A stretch of 64,000 nucleotides of DNA from Hwangdonia seohaensis (GCF_031932625.1 NZ_JAVSCK010000002.1:496001-560000); one strand, 5' to 3'. Numbered from the stretch's first letter, positions 8,695 to 17,875 are shown. Notes: generated from the letters alone by a model not told the origin. Numbers and translations: made by a program.

Positions 8695-9942
8695 ATGATA
8701 AAAAGCAACCCTTTTTTTTCTTCAACCTTTATTAAAATATGGCATAGACATTTTAATACTGAAAAACCCTTATATAGTTTTGATTTTATTAAAAACATTT
8801 CTTTTTATAAACCTAGGTCCTTTCCCCTATTTATCAATTCAGGTAAAAATTTAACAAAAGGGGTTTCGTATAGTTTAGATGATGAAAGCGCTGCAACCGA
8901 TTTTAAGTCCAAATGTTTTTTAATCTACGATGTTCCAAAATTTTTTAATGTTAAAACCAACAGCGGTAACAAAAACCTAAAAGTAAAAAAGGCAAAACAA
9001 TACCCTGGTTTTTTAATTCATTTAGATAAACATAAAGATTTTAACACGTACTTTAAATCTACTTTTAGCAAAAGTAGTGTGCAAAAATTTAGAAGATACA
9101 ATAGGCGTTTGGAACATTGTTTTTCAATAACCTATAAAATGTATTATGGAGAAATTGACAAAAAAGAATACGATTTTGTTTTTAGCTACTTTAATAAATT
9201 ATTGACCAAAAGATTTGATGACAAACAAATAACAAACAATAATTTGAATCCTGAGGAATGGAATTTTTATTACGATGTGGTTTATCCTTTAATTTTAGAA
9301 AAAAAAGCCTCTCTTTTTGTTGTTTATAATGATGGTATTCCTATTACCGTTAGGCTAAACTATTTTTCAGAAGACATTATTTTTGATGCCATTACCGTTT
9401 TTGATATTGATTACAGCAAATTTCACATCGGAAAAATTTCAATTATGAAAATATTGGAATGGGCTTTTGATAACGATTTTAAAACATTTGATTTCACTAA
9501 AGGGTATTTTGATTACAAAGAGAGCTGGAGTGATTTAAAGTACGATTTTGAATATCATATTTATTACGACTCCAAATCTGTAACCGCTGCATTAATTGCT
9601 AATTACCTTTATCTATTTTTTAAACTAAAACAATCTTTAAGAGAAAAAGACATAAACACAAAGCTACACAAGGCATTGTTTTTCCTTAAAAACAACAAAA
9701 GTAGCAATGCCAATAGTTACCACATAAAACCAATTATTAATAGTAAGGATTTTGAGCCTGAAAAAACACAAGAAATTGATATTAACAGTACTGAAAACAC
9801 TTTTTTAAGAAAGATCGTTTTCGATTACCTGTATACGAGCTCAGAAAACCTAAAGCATATTAATTTGTATAAATGTAAAACCGCTTCTAATAGCTATATA
9901 TTAGCAGGCAAAAAAGACTCTCAATTAATTACGCACAGCTAA
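8695..9942 (+). CDS. FemAB/BioF2-like acyltransferase, array member 1 of 6
   Basis: A 415-residue protein of the GNAT/FemAB-like type (BioF2-like). Conserved blocks shared by all six members: a Cys-containing segment HCFSITYKMYYGEI (142-154), TKRF (171-174), EKKASLFVVYNDGIPITVRLN (about 202-222), FDIDYSKFHIGKISIMKILEW (about 236-256), and DFTKGYFDYKESW (266-278). Residues about 365-415 form an extra tail (FLRKIVFDYLY, then NLYKC and YILAGK) that recurs in four of the other five. No signal peptide is seen, so action at the cytoplasmic face is likely. It lies 43 bases after the NeuD-like gene and is cut off from the other five by a strong hairpin at 9984-10020. Transfer of an acyl or aminoacyl group to a glycan or lipid precursor is inferred; donor and acceptor are unknown. 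Confidence 0.75.
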   Translation: MIKSNPFFSSTFIKIWHRHFNTEKPLYSFDFIKNISFYKPRSFPLFINSGKNLTKGVSYSLDDESAATDFKSKCFLIYDVPKFFNVKTNSGNKNLKVKKAKQYPGFLIHLDKHKDFNTYFKSTFSKSSVQKFRRYNRRLEHCFSITYKMYYGEIDKKEYDFVFSYFNKLLTKRFDDKQITNNNLNPEEWNFYYDVVYPLILEKKASLFVVYNDGIPITVRLNYFSEDIIFDAITVFDIDYSKFHIGKISIMKILEWAFDNDFKTFDFTKGYFDYKESWSDLKYDFEYHIYYDSKSVTAALIANYLYLFFKLKQSLREKDINTKLHKALFFLKNNKSSNANSYHIKPIINSKDFEPEKTQEIDINSTENTFLRKIVFDYLYTSSENLKHINLYKCKTASNSYILAGKKDSQLITHS

Positions 9943-9983
9943 TTGCGAACCTTCTAATAGTCACTAAATTAATCTATTTTCAT

Positions 9984-10025
9984 GTACTTAAATTAAGGTT
10001 TAAAACCTTAATTTAAGTACTTTTT
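9984..10025. terminator. Strong hairpin with T-run after array member 1
   Basis: An 18-bp perfect stem with a one-base centre (arms GTACTTAAATTAAGGTTT and its complement, 9984-10020) followed by TTTTT. It fits an intrinsic terminator and divides the acyltransferase array into a 1+5 arrangement. Confidence 0.75.
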
Positions 10026-10204
10026 AAAAAACTAATATGTCACTTTTTTTTCAAACTCCACTTGGTCAATTATTATTACTTTTTATCTAATAAAGAATAA
10101 AATTACATATTATAATAATTACCTTTAAAATGAAAAAGACAACTTTTGTTTTTTTTAGTTTTATTAGCCAAAAATTTACCACATAATTATCAATTAAATT
10201 ATTA

Positions 10205-11413
10205 ATGATTAAAAAAATACTTAATGTTGGGCATTACGGCTTTGATTATTTTGAGAACAGAAAACTACCTGCTTTTTACAGTAGCATTCAATATAAATTT
10301 AATGGTAAAGTTGTAACTTATAAGGAATTTGAGGGTATCAAAATTTCAAATGAAAATAAGTTATATCGCGTTTACAATATTCCGCCTTATCTGGATTTAT
10401 TGTTAGAAAACACAAATACCTACCGTAAAATAAGCCTTCCTGAAATAGACAAAGGTCTGTTGGTCGACATTAGCAAATTTGCTACTATTGAAGATTATAC
10501 AGCAAAACAATTTAACTCCAGAAAAAGAAAACAAATTCGGTCTGTTTTAAAACGAGCAGATACTTGTTTTAATATTGATTATAAATTTTACTATGGAGAA
10601 ATTAATAAAGAACAGTATGAATTTTTATTAAACACGGCATACACTTTTATAACACGACGGTTTAATCAAATTAATAAAAAACATTTTCATCTGTCCCGTT
10701 GGAATTTAATTAAAGAGAATTTATTCCAATTGATTTTAGAGAAAAAAGCCTCCATTTTTGTGATTTATGATAATGACAAGCCTATAAATATTTGTTTTAA
10801 TTATCATTTTAATAAAATCACGTGCAATGTACTTGCCAGCTACGATATAGATTACGCAAAATTTAGTTTAGGCAGTATTGACCTCTATAAACAGTTGGAA
10901 TGGAATATCAATAACGATTTTGAGATTTTTGACCTGTCCATGGGAGCATCAGAATATAAATTTAAATGGAGCAACAACCATTACGATTTAAGCCATAATA
11001 TAATTATCAAAAAAAAATCGGTTATCAGTAATCTTTTGGCGTTGCTGTTGTGTTGCTATTTAAAATTAAAATTTTATGTTTTTAGGTATTACTACAAACA
11101 TCCAAACAATAAGTTACTCTTCTTTTTAAATAGATTTATACCAAGTCCAACAAATGATAGTAATGAAAATATTGAAAAACCCGCAGAAATCGAATCAAAA
11201 ACCATTGACGCTTTTAATTTTGAATCGGACAGCCAAGAAAAAATAGACATTGAAACCGAAACTTACGCATTTTTAAGAAAACCAATTTACGATTTTTTAC
11301 ACGCAAACCCTCAATTAAAAAACAACGTTTTGGTTTATAAACTAAATAATGAAGAAAAGAGCTATATTATAAAAGGAACCAATAAGATACAAAAACTTAT
11401 AATTACTAATTAG
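10205..11413 (+). CDS. FemAB/BioF2-like acyltransferase, array member 2 of 6
   Basis: A 402-residue paralogue of the gene at 8695. It keeps the family blocks CFNIDYKFYYGEI, TRRFNQ, EKKASIFVIYDNDKPINICFN, SYDIDYAKFSLGSIDLYKQLEW, DLSMGASEYKFKW and the C-terminal tail FLRKPIYDFLHANPQL with VYKL and YIIKGT. It opens the five-gene block 10205-15906, whose members are separated by only 8-17 bases, so one transcript is likely. The upstream 180 bases contain an 18-codon frame beginning MKKTTFVFF (ATG at 10131), which may be noise. No clear TAnnTTTG promoter was found. Identity at the protein level is low outside the blocks, so the duplication is old. Confidence 0.75.
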   Translation: MIKKILNVGHYGFDYFENRKLPAFYSSIQYKFNGKVVTYKEFEGIKISNENKLYRVYNIPPYLDLLLENTNTYRKISLPEIDKGLLVDISKFATIEDYTAKQFNSRKRKQIRSVLKRADTCFNIDYKFYYGEINKEQYEFLLNTAYTFITRRFNQINKKHFHLSRWNLIKENLFQLILEKKASIFVIYDNDKPINICFNYHFNKITCNVLASYDIDYAKFSLGSIDLYKQLEWNINNDFEIFDLSMGASEYKFKWSNNHYDLSHNIIIKKKSVISNLLALLLCCYLKLKFYVFRYYYKHPNNKLLFFLNRFIPSPTNDSNENIEKPAEIESKTIDAFNFESDSQEKIDIETETYAFLRKPIYDFLHANPQLKNNVLVYKLNNEEKSYIIKGTNKIQKLIITN

Positions 11414-11423
11414 GTATAAAAAT

Positions 11424-12599
11424 ATGGCATCAAAATATATTTCTAGATCAAATTTTTACTCAGATATTTTTGAAGAAAATGCGATTCCATCTATATATGA
11501 AAAAATTAAACTAAAAGGTGATGACGAAGCGTTTTATAGCCCTGAAACCAAATTATTACCAACATCAAAAATATATGCTTTTGAGTTGGTTCCCAATTAT
11601 TTTGAACTCCAGGTTAAAGATGGTTTTTTTTGTACAGAAGTATTTCAAAAATATGGATATGCCATAAATTTAACGGGTTACAACTCGGTTGACAATTACA
11701 TAAAATCTGAGTTTAAAACGAGTATAAGAAAAAATTTTAATCGTACAAAAAACAAACTAGAAAACTGCTACAATATAAAGCACGAATTTTTTTACGGCGC
11801 AATAAGCAATGAGCAATATTATGCGCTAATGCATGCTTTACACGACATGCTAATAAAAAGGTTTAAAGAGCGAAACGACAGAAACCCTGTTCTGGAAAAT
11901 TGGGCGTATTATGAAAATAACACACTCCAGCTCATAGCAAGTAAAAAAGCATCCTTACTTGTTGTTTTTAGTGATAATGAGCCCATTGCAATTACCTTAA
12001 ATTATCATCAAAAAAAAGTGATATACAGCGCCATTGCATCATATAATATAGATTTTTACAAATATAGCCTTGGCAATCTTATGATCTACAAGCTTGTTGA
12101 ATGGTCTGTTTTAAATCATTATAAGCTTATCGATTTGGGCTACGGAAACTTTAGCCACAAACAAATTTGGAACAATAAACAATATAGCTTTAACCACCAT
12201 GTAATACGTACAGAAAAAGAATGGTTTGGCAAAGTGTATGCCATTTTTATAAAATATAAATACCAATTAATAAACTATTTGCTTTCTAAAAAAGTAAACG
12301 TTTTATACAAAAACTTTAAACAGTTTTTTAAAGGTGTTCCGAATGAAGAGCCATTGGAATCTTTCGAAATTAAAACTATTAAAATCAACAACTTATCAAG
12401 TGATGAGATTGAAAAACTAAACCAGATTAATTTTAAAAAAGATGATTATTTATTCTTGAGAAAATCAATTAATGATTTTATTTACACTAATAACAATCAC
12501 ATTGATAATATGTCTATTTTTAAGGCAAATACAGAGGAGAATGTTTTTTATTTAAAAGGAGAAAAATGTTCAATAAAATTAACCTATACCAGAGATTAA
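11424..12599 (+). CDS. FemAB/BioF2-like acyltransferase, array member 3 of 6
   Basis: A 391-residue paralogue. Family blocks: CYNIKHEFFYGAI, IKRFKER, SKKASLLVVFSDNEPIAITLN, SYNIDFYKYSLGNLMIYKLVEW and DLGYGNFSHKQIW. The N-terminal 110 residues (SRSNFYSDIFEENAIPSIY onward) match members 4-6, which share a start of the type xxxxFYxxFF, while members 1 and 2 start differently. The conserved tail is present (FLRKSINDFIYTNNNH, then MSIFKANTEENVFYLKG). The start lies 10 bases after the preceding stop. Confidence 0.75.
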   Translation: MASKYISRSNFYSDIFEENAIPSIYEKIKLKGDDEAFYSPETKLLPTSKIYAFELVPNYFELQVKDGFFCTEVFQKYGYAINLTGYNSVDNYIKSEFKTSIRKNFNRTKNKLENCYNIKHEFFYGAISNEQYYALMHALHDMLIKRFKERNDRNPVLENWAYYENNTLQLIASKKASLLVVFSDNEPIAITLNYHQKKVIYSAIASYNIDFYKYSLGNLMIYKLVEWSVLNHYKLIDLGYGNFSHKQIWNNKQYSFNHHVIRTEKEWFGKVYAIFIKYKYQLINYLLSKKVNVLYKNFKQFFKGVPNEEPLESFEIKTIKINNLSSDEIEKLNQINFKKDDYLFLRKSINDFIYTNNNHIDNMSIFKANTEENVFYLKGEKCSIKLTYTRD

Positions 12600-12616
12600 G
12601 GTTTTAACTATATAAA

Positions 12617-13552
12617 ATGGCACAATTAAAAAGAGAACAATTTATATATGATTTTTATATGAACAGCAAAGCAATAGTCCCAGGTTGTTATGAGTATGTT
12701 TATATAAACAACAAGGCGTTTTTAAACAAAGATGCCTCCAAACCAAATCAATTAAGCGATGTTATTTATGTAAGCTTGTTCCCTACTTTTTTGAATTCTA
12801 AAATTGTAAATGAATCTGGGTTCCACTCAAAAAAAATTATACATCACGGCATTACAGGTGCTGGCATTCTGTTGGACGAAAGTTATACCGTCGAATCTTA
12901 TTTGGCTAAACATACAAAATCACAACTTAGAACCAACTTAAGAAAATCGTTTAAACTGCTTGAAAAATCTTGTAAAGTAAAATACGAATATAACTACGGG
13001 GAAATCTCTGAAGAGAAATGTGATTTTTTACTTAAATCGCTTCGCGAAATGATTGAAAAAAGGTTTAAAACTAAGAACACACAGCATGTTTTTATGATGG
13101 AATGGGATAATAATATTAAGGATTTACGAGAATTGATAAATCAAAAGAAATCATCATTATTTGTGATTTATGATGATGATAAACCCATTAGCATATCATT
13201 AAACAGGCACATTAACAACAGTATTCTTTTTAACGAAACGCACTCTTATGATGTGGGATATGGTAAATTTGGACTTGGGCACATAAATAATTATATGCTT
13301 TTAAAATGGAGCATTGACAACCACTTTGATTTTTTAGATTTAGGCATTGGCGTTTTTGATAATAAGAGAAAATGGTACAATACATGTTATAAAGTGGAAT
13401 ATCATCTATACTATAAAAAAAACTCTGTTAAAGCAAAAGCCATCGCCCTAATGGAAAGCTATAAAATCCACTTTAAAAATTTTATAAAGTCGAAGAACAT
13501 TATGGGTTCGATTAAAAAAATAAAAGCTTCTTTTACCAATAAAGGAAATTAA
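12617..13552 (+). CDS. FemAB/BioF2-like acyltransferase, array member 4 of 6 (no C-terminal tail)
   Basis: A 311-residue paralogue that keeps the catalytic-type blocks (CKVKYEYNYGEI, EKRFKTKN, QKKSSLFVIYDDDKPISISLN, SYDVGYGKFGLGHINNYMLLKW, DLGIGVFDNKRKW) but ends at IKKIKASFTNKGN. The roughly 80-residue C-terminal linker and tail of the other five are absent. The next gene starts 9 bases after its stop, so there is no leftover sequence and this is a clean loss, or an original short form, rather than a frameshift. The Ile-Asp in the SYNIDY motif is Val-Gly here (SYDVGYGKF), a change at a position otherwise constant in the array, so this copy may differ in activity. Confidence 0.75.
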   Translation: MAQLKREQFIYDFYMNSKAIVPGCYEYVYINNKAFLNKDASKPNQLSDVIYVSLFPTFLNSKIVNESGFHSKKIIHHGITGAGILLDESYTVESYLAKHTKSQLRTNLRKSFKLLEKSCKVKYEYNYGEISEEKCDFLLKSLREMIEKRFKTKNTQHVFMMEWDNNIKDLRELINQKKSSLFVIYDDDKPISISLNRHINNSILFNETHSYDVGYGKFGLGHINNYMLLKWSIDNHFDFLDLGIGVFDNKRKWYNTCYKVEYHLYYKKNSVKAKAIALMESYKIHFKNFIKSKNIMGSIKKIKASFTNKGN

Positions 13553-13561
13553 AAACTTATT

Positions 13562-14734
13562 ATGGCGCTTTTAAATAAAGAAGATTTTTATAACACGTTT
13601 TTTCAAAAAGACAAAATATCACCGGTATTTTCTAAACTATTTTATAAATACAATAATTCAAAATTTTACAATTCAGAAAGCACAGAGATAAATAAAGATA
13701 AACCCAAGGTAAATTTTATAAGTTTATTTCCACAATATCTCTACCCAGAAATTGCAAATATCAACAATGTTACAGTAAAAAAGGTTCAGCAAAAAAAGCT
13801 TGATGGTTTTGCCATTCTAATTGATGGCGTTAAAAATGCCGACACGTATTTGGTAAACACCTTTAAATCTAGCACTCGTGGGCCCATAAAAAAGAAAATC
13901 AAGCGTTTAGAGTCTTGTTTTAACATACATTATAAAATGTTTTATGGCGACATTACTGAAGTCGATTACAATGTTATAATGCCTCAGTTAAAGACCATGA
14001 TTAAGCGCAGGTTTATTCAACGGAACAATACAAACGAAGCTTTGGGAAAATGGGATTCGTATCTCAACACTACACTATCGCAAATCAAAACAAAGGAAGC
14101 TTCGCTTTTTGTGCTTTATTCAGACAATGAGATTATTGGCATTTCGCTTAATTACCACATTAACAAGGTTTTTATCGGTCATATTATTGCTTATAATATC
14201 GATTATTCAAAATTTGGCATAGGTAACACCATAGTTTATAAATTATTGGAGTGGAGCATAAAAAATGATTACGCTATCTTTGATATGGGTAATGGCGCCT
14301 TAGATTACAAACGGATTTGGAGCAATCTTTCATATAATTACGAGTATTACATAGTTTATAAGAAATCGTCTTTTTTAGCCTTGTTTTTTGGACAACTTCA
14401 AGTTTTTAAAGTACAGTTTAAAAACCTTTTAAAGAAATATAATGTTGTTGATAATTTCAGAAAAATTAAAGCATACCTTTTAGGGAAAAACAAACAAGAT
14501 GTAAACCTTCAAAAATCACTTAGTTTTGAAGAAATTAAAGCTGAAGTTTTTAAACAATTAAAATTAACAAAAATTGAATTTCATAATGTTGCAAACAATC
14601 TCTTAAAAAAAGCAGTAATAGATTTTACATTTGCACATCAAGATCATATAAATGATATCGAGGTTTTTAAAGTAGATAATTCGACTTTTATTATAAAAGG
14701 AACAAGTAGCACACAAAAAGTTATAATCGATTAA
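13562..14734 (+). CDS. FemAB/BioF2-like acyltransferase, array member 5 of 6
   Basis: A 390-residue paralogue. Blocks: SCFNIHYKMFYGDI, IKRRFIQRN, TKEASLFVLYSDNEIIGISLN, AYNIDYSKFGIGNTIVYKLLEW and DMGNGALDYKRIW. The C-terminal tail is LLKKAVIDFTFAHQDH, then IEVFKV and FIIKGTSST. N-terminus begins LLNKEDFYNTFFQ, closely matching member 6 (LFNTYDFYNTLSK), so members 5 and 6 are probably the most recent duplication in the array. It lies 9 bases from both neighbours. Confidence 0.75.
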   Translation: MALLNKEDFYNTFFQKDKISPVFSKLFYKYNNSKFYNSESTEINKDKPKVNFISLFPQYLYPEIANINNVTVKKVQQKKLDGFAILIDGVKNADTYLVNTFKSSTRGPIKKKIKRLESCFNIHYKMFYGDITEVDYNVIMPQLKTMIKRRFIQRNNTNEALGKWDSYLNTTLSQIKTKEASLFVLYSDNEIIGISLNYHINKVFIGHIIAYNIDYSKFGIGNTIVYKLLEWSIKNDYAIFDMGNGALDYKRIWSNLSYNYEYYIVYKKSSFLALFFGQLQVFKVQFKNLLKKYNVVDNFRKIKAYLLGKNKQDVNLQKSLSFEEIKAEVFKQLKLTKIEFHNVANNLLKKAVIDFTFAHQDHINDIEVFKVDNSTFIIKGTSSTQKVIID

Positions 14735-14742
14735 AACACAAA

Positions 14743-15906
14743 ATGGGATTATTTAATACATATGATTTTTACAATACACTATCAAAAAAGCATAAAGTGT
14801 TTGATAGCTATGAAAAATTACATCTTACTCATAATAATTACGAGATTTATAGTGCAGATGCTGGAAACAATTTTGTTGCTTCAAAAAATGTGTACACTTT
14901 TGATTTGTTTCCCTCCTACTTAAAGCCCACGTACAGAAATAATGAGCAGAAAATAGTAAAAAATATTCCGCAAAAAAAAATTATTGGATATGCTATTCGA
15001 ATCAATGATAACAAGGGATTTGATGACTTTTTTAAAAACGAGTTTAGCAAAAGCTTTAGGAGCAACACAAAGCGCTTTGTAAACAGATTTGAAGCTTGTT
15101 TTAATGCGAGCTATAAAATGTTTTATGGCAACATTGATAAAACTGAGTATAACGATCTAATGAGCGCATTGCACACCATGCTTACCAAAAGGTTTAACCA
15201 GCGTGAAGAATCAAACAAAATGCTTGATAACTGGGAGTTTTACTTAACCACAACATACAAAAACATCAACTCTAAAAAAGCATCGTTATTTGTTATTTAC
15301 CACGATAATATTCCGGTACAAATATCGCTTAACTACCATTTTAACAACATTCTTTTTATAGCCATTCCCTCTTATAACATTGATTATGCAAAGTTTTCTT
15401 TGGGAAACATTTCCATTTATAAATTATTGGAATGGGCAGTAACCCAAAAGTATGATCTTTTGGATTTAGAGTATGGTTATTTGGAGTACAAGCGCCGGTG
15501 GAGTAATTATATTTACGAATTCGAACATCATGTTATTTATTCAAAAAATAATATTCAAGCTACTTTTTTGGCTACTAGCTCCATTTTAAAACTTAAACTT
15601 AAAAACTTCTTCAAAACAATAAATGTAGATGTGCTAATTAAAAATTTAAAAAGCTATTTCTATAAGCAAAAATCAACGTTTAAGGATATTGCGTACGATG
15701 CTGAAACTATTGATTTTGATAACGCAAACAATCTAGATTCCTTAAATATAAATAGTCCGCAAGTTGAGGATATTAAAAAGGCCATGTTCGATTTTCTGTT
15801 TGTAAATAAGGAGCATGTAAACGATTTAAAAATCTACGAAGTGGTCTCTTTTAAAGAATATGTTTTTTGCGGTAAAACAGTGTCACAAAAAGTCGTTGTT
15901 TTATAA
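14743..15906 (+). CDS. FemAB/BioF2-like acyltransferase, array member 6 of 6
   Basis: A 387-residue paralogue closing the array. Blocks: ACFNASYKMFYGNI, TKRFNQRE, SKKASLFVIYHDNIPVQISLN, SYNIDYAKFSLGNISIYKLLEW and DLEYGYLEYKRRW, with the tail DIKKAMFDFLFVNKEH then LKIYEVV and YVFCGK. The Gly-x-Gly of the last block (DLGxG) is DLEYG here. The 175 bases downstream show no terminator and lead to an SGNH protein gene on the same strand, so readthrough into the O-acylation module is possible. Confidence 0.75.
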   Translation: MGLFNTYDFYNTLSKKHKVFDSYEKLHLTHNNYEIYSADAGNNFVASKNVYTFDLFPSYLKPTYRNNEQKIVKNIPQKKIIGYAIRINDNKGFDDFFKNEFSKSFRSNTKRFVNRFEACFNASYKMFYGNIDKTEYNDLMSALHTMLTKRFNQREESNKMLDNWEFYLTTTYKNINSKKASLFVIYHDNIPVQISLNYHFNNILFIAIPSYNIDYAKFSLGNISIYKLLEWAVTQKYDLLDLEYGYLEYKRRWSNYIYEFEHHVIYSKNNIQATFLATSSILKLKLKNFFKTINVDVLIKNLKSYFYKQKSTFKDIAYDAETIDFDNANNLDSLNINSPQVEDIKKAMFDFLFVNKEHVNDLKIYEVVSFKEYVFCGKTVSQKVVVL

Positions 15907-16081
15907 GTAAGCATGTTTAAGCTCAAAAAATTTACACAAATATTTTAAAGGGTTTAAAATGTACTTTTTTAGGAAAAACCTCTATTAAAAGCAAAAAGAA
16001 TGTATTTAAACGATTATTGATTTAATACTTGCAAATTGTAATTATATTTACCTTACAACTAAACTTCTATGCTTTAAAAAA

Positions 16082-17029
16082 ATGAAATTATTAATTGGTA
16101 AAATGATTTTATATTTTATTCTAATCTTGGTATTCTTGGAAGTTTGCGTGCGTGTTTTTCATTTATATTTTGAATATCCAACTTATTATATTAACGAATT
16201 GAATGTTAAAACATATTTACCAAAACAGCAAGGGTACTATGTTACTGGCAACAGGCGCATGAAATATGCAAAATATAATATTAACGACAGTGGCTTCAAT
16301 TCCTATAAAGAATATAATCCTAGTAGCACCACAACAGATATTGCTCTTATTGGCGACTCTTTTATAGAGGGTTTTCATCAAGATTACCATAGATCTATTG
16401 GAAAAAAAATAGAAACCAAATTAAAAAACACGGTAAACGTTTTTGAATATGGGCACTCTGGCTACGATTTGGCCGATCAATTACACCTTATTCAAGCCTA
16501 TCAAGAACATTTTAAAAACATTGATTATATTTTTATTTATATTAAGTTCAATAACGATTTAAAACGAGGTAAATACACTCCCAATCAGTGGCGGGTAGAC
16601 TTACAATACTCTACCACCTTTCAAATTAGAGACAAAATTAAACTAACCACCTATGCCGAAGGTATTGGTGTTTTTGAACCAATCTTAAGGTTACGGGATA
16701 GGTTTTTTGGAATTGTACCCGAAACATATGAAGACGAGGCAGTTTCTGAAGCTGATGCCAAAAAATATTTAGATAATCTTAAAACTTTAATAGATACATT
16801 TGGATTTGATAAAACCAAAACTACTTTTCTGCTCAATAAAGACAAAACCAGCACATATTTTTTAGATTATTGCGATAAAATGGGCTATAATTATATCGAT
16901 TTTAGCAAGGCATTTAAACAATCGGAAAAGCCCACTACTTTAATATACGATATGCACTGGAACAATCATGGCAGAGCTTTAATAGCCAACAGTATAGTTG
17001 ATTATCTGAATAAAAAAATTAGTAACTAA
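16082..17029 (+). CDS. Membrane-anchored SGNH/GDSL-like hydrolase (first copy)
   Basis: A 315-residue protein with one N-terminal membrane segment (about 4-24) and an SGNH-type domain. Block I is ALIGDSFIEGF with Ser93, and the C-terminal block is DMHWNNHG (D290, H292), supplying the Ser-Asp-His set of acyl transferases or esterases. Such proteins work with MBOAT proteins in O-acetylation of exported glycans (as AlgX/AlgJ with AlgI); one MBOAT lies at 20376. It is a paralogue of the minus-strand protein at 19409, with the same GNRR, GDSFIEGF and HWNNHGR segments. An upstream TTG-N19-TATATTTA is a weak promoter candidate. Confidence 0.82.
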   Translation: MKLLIGKMILYFILILVFLEVCVRVFHLYFEYPTYYINELNVKTYLPKQQGYYVTGNRRMKYAKYNINDSGFNSYKEYNPSSTTTDIALIGDSFIEGFHQDYHRSIGKKIETKLKNTVNVFEYGHSGYDLADQLHLIQAYQEHFKNIDYIFIYIKFNNDLKRGKYTPNQWRVDLQYSTTFQIRDKIKLTTYAEGIGVFEPILRLRDRFFGIVPETYEDEAVSEADAKKYLDNLKTLIDTFGFDKTKTTFLLNKDKTSTYFLDYCDKMGYNYIDFSKAFKQSEKPTTLIYDMHWNNHGRALIANSIVDYLNKKISN

Positions 17030-17044
17030 AAACACCATCGGGAA

Positions 17045-17875
17045 ATGAATATTTTAAATGACATTTTATCTCAAAGCATACCCATTGAAGAAATCACATC
17101 ATTTGATTCCTCTATCTTTAAAAAAAAATATTACAATAAAAAACCAGTTGTTTTTAAAGGTCTGGCCAAAGATTGGGGCGCGACAAAAAATTGGGATTTA
17201 GATTTTTTATTGAACTTAAAAGAAGATAAAGATATTCTTTTACTCTCTGGTAATTTTATACAAGACGATAACCGCTACACAAAAGCATCCTTTAAAGATT
17301 ATATTAAAAAATTAAAAACGGCTGATGCCAATAAAGAGTCCTTTAAAGATTACTTAACTACCCTGAATATTTTTAATTACTACCCACATTTAAAAAATGC
17401 AATCGATTTTTCGTTTTTTGAAAGCTATAATAAAATAAACGACGTTACAGCTTGGATTGGGCCGTCAAACACAGTGTCTGGGTTTCATAACGATACAGGA
17501 AAAAACATGTACGCCCAAATAAAAGGAAAAAAAATGTTTATCATCAGTTCTACAAAATTTAACAAAAAGATGTATCCGAGTGCTAAATACATCAATGGCG
17601 CAATAGCCAGTCAAGTTGATATAAATAATTTTGATGAAAGCAAGTTCCCTAAATTCAAAGAGGTGGAATTTTTAAGTGTTACGTTGGGGCCTGGAGATGT
17701 TCTGCATGTGCCTTCAAAGTGGTGGCATTATGTACAATCGTTAGACACTTCAATTAGCATAAGTAATTTTGGTTACTCAAAACAGGAAATGTTTATTATA
17801 AAAGCAATTGATTATTTGCACAGACGAGGATACTATAAATCTAAAAATTGTTTTTGCTGTAATAATGAGAAATAA
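17045..17875 (+). CDS. JmjC/FIH-like cupin protein (2-oxoglutarate oxygenase type)
   Basis: A 276-residue Cupin_8 protein. The iron facial triad is visible: H148 and D150 in SGFHNDTG and H228 in PSKWWHYV; the Lys at GKKMF (about 162-163) suits 2-oxoglutarate binding. In the family these enzymes hydroxylate protein Asn, Asp or His side chains or small molecules. The C-terminus carries an unusual Cys cluster (NCFCC). It follows the SGNH gene by 15 bases and overlaps the next gene by 11, so it belongs to the same transcript. Its link to glycan acylation is contextual only. Confidence 0.82.
   Translation: MNILNDILSQSIPIEEITSFDSSIFKKKYYNKKPVVFKGLAKDWGATKNWDLDFLLNLKEDKDILLLSGNFIQDDNRYTKASFKDYIKKLKTADANKESFKDYLTTLNIFNYYPHLKNAIDFSFFESYNKINDVTAWIGPSNTVSGFHNDTGKNMYAQIKGKKMFIISSTKFNKKMYPSAKYINGAIASQVDINNFDESKFPKFKEVEFLSVTLGPGDVLHVPSKWWHYVQSLDTSISISNFGYSKQEMFIIKAIDYLHRRGYYKSKNCFCCNNEK

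Noticed and set aside
10131..10187. 18-codon frame beginning MKKTTFVFF upstream of array member 2
   Set aside because: Too short and A/T-rich to support as a gene; may be chance.
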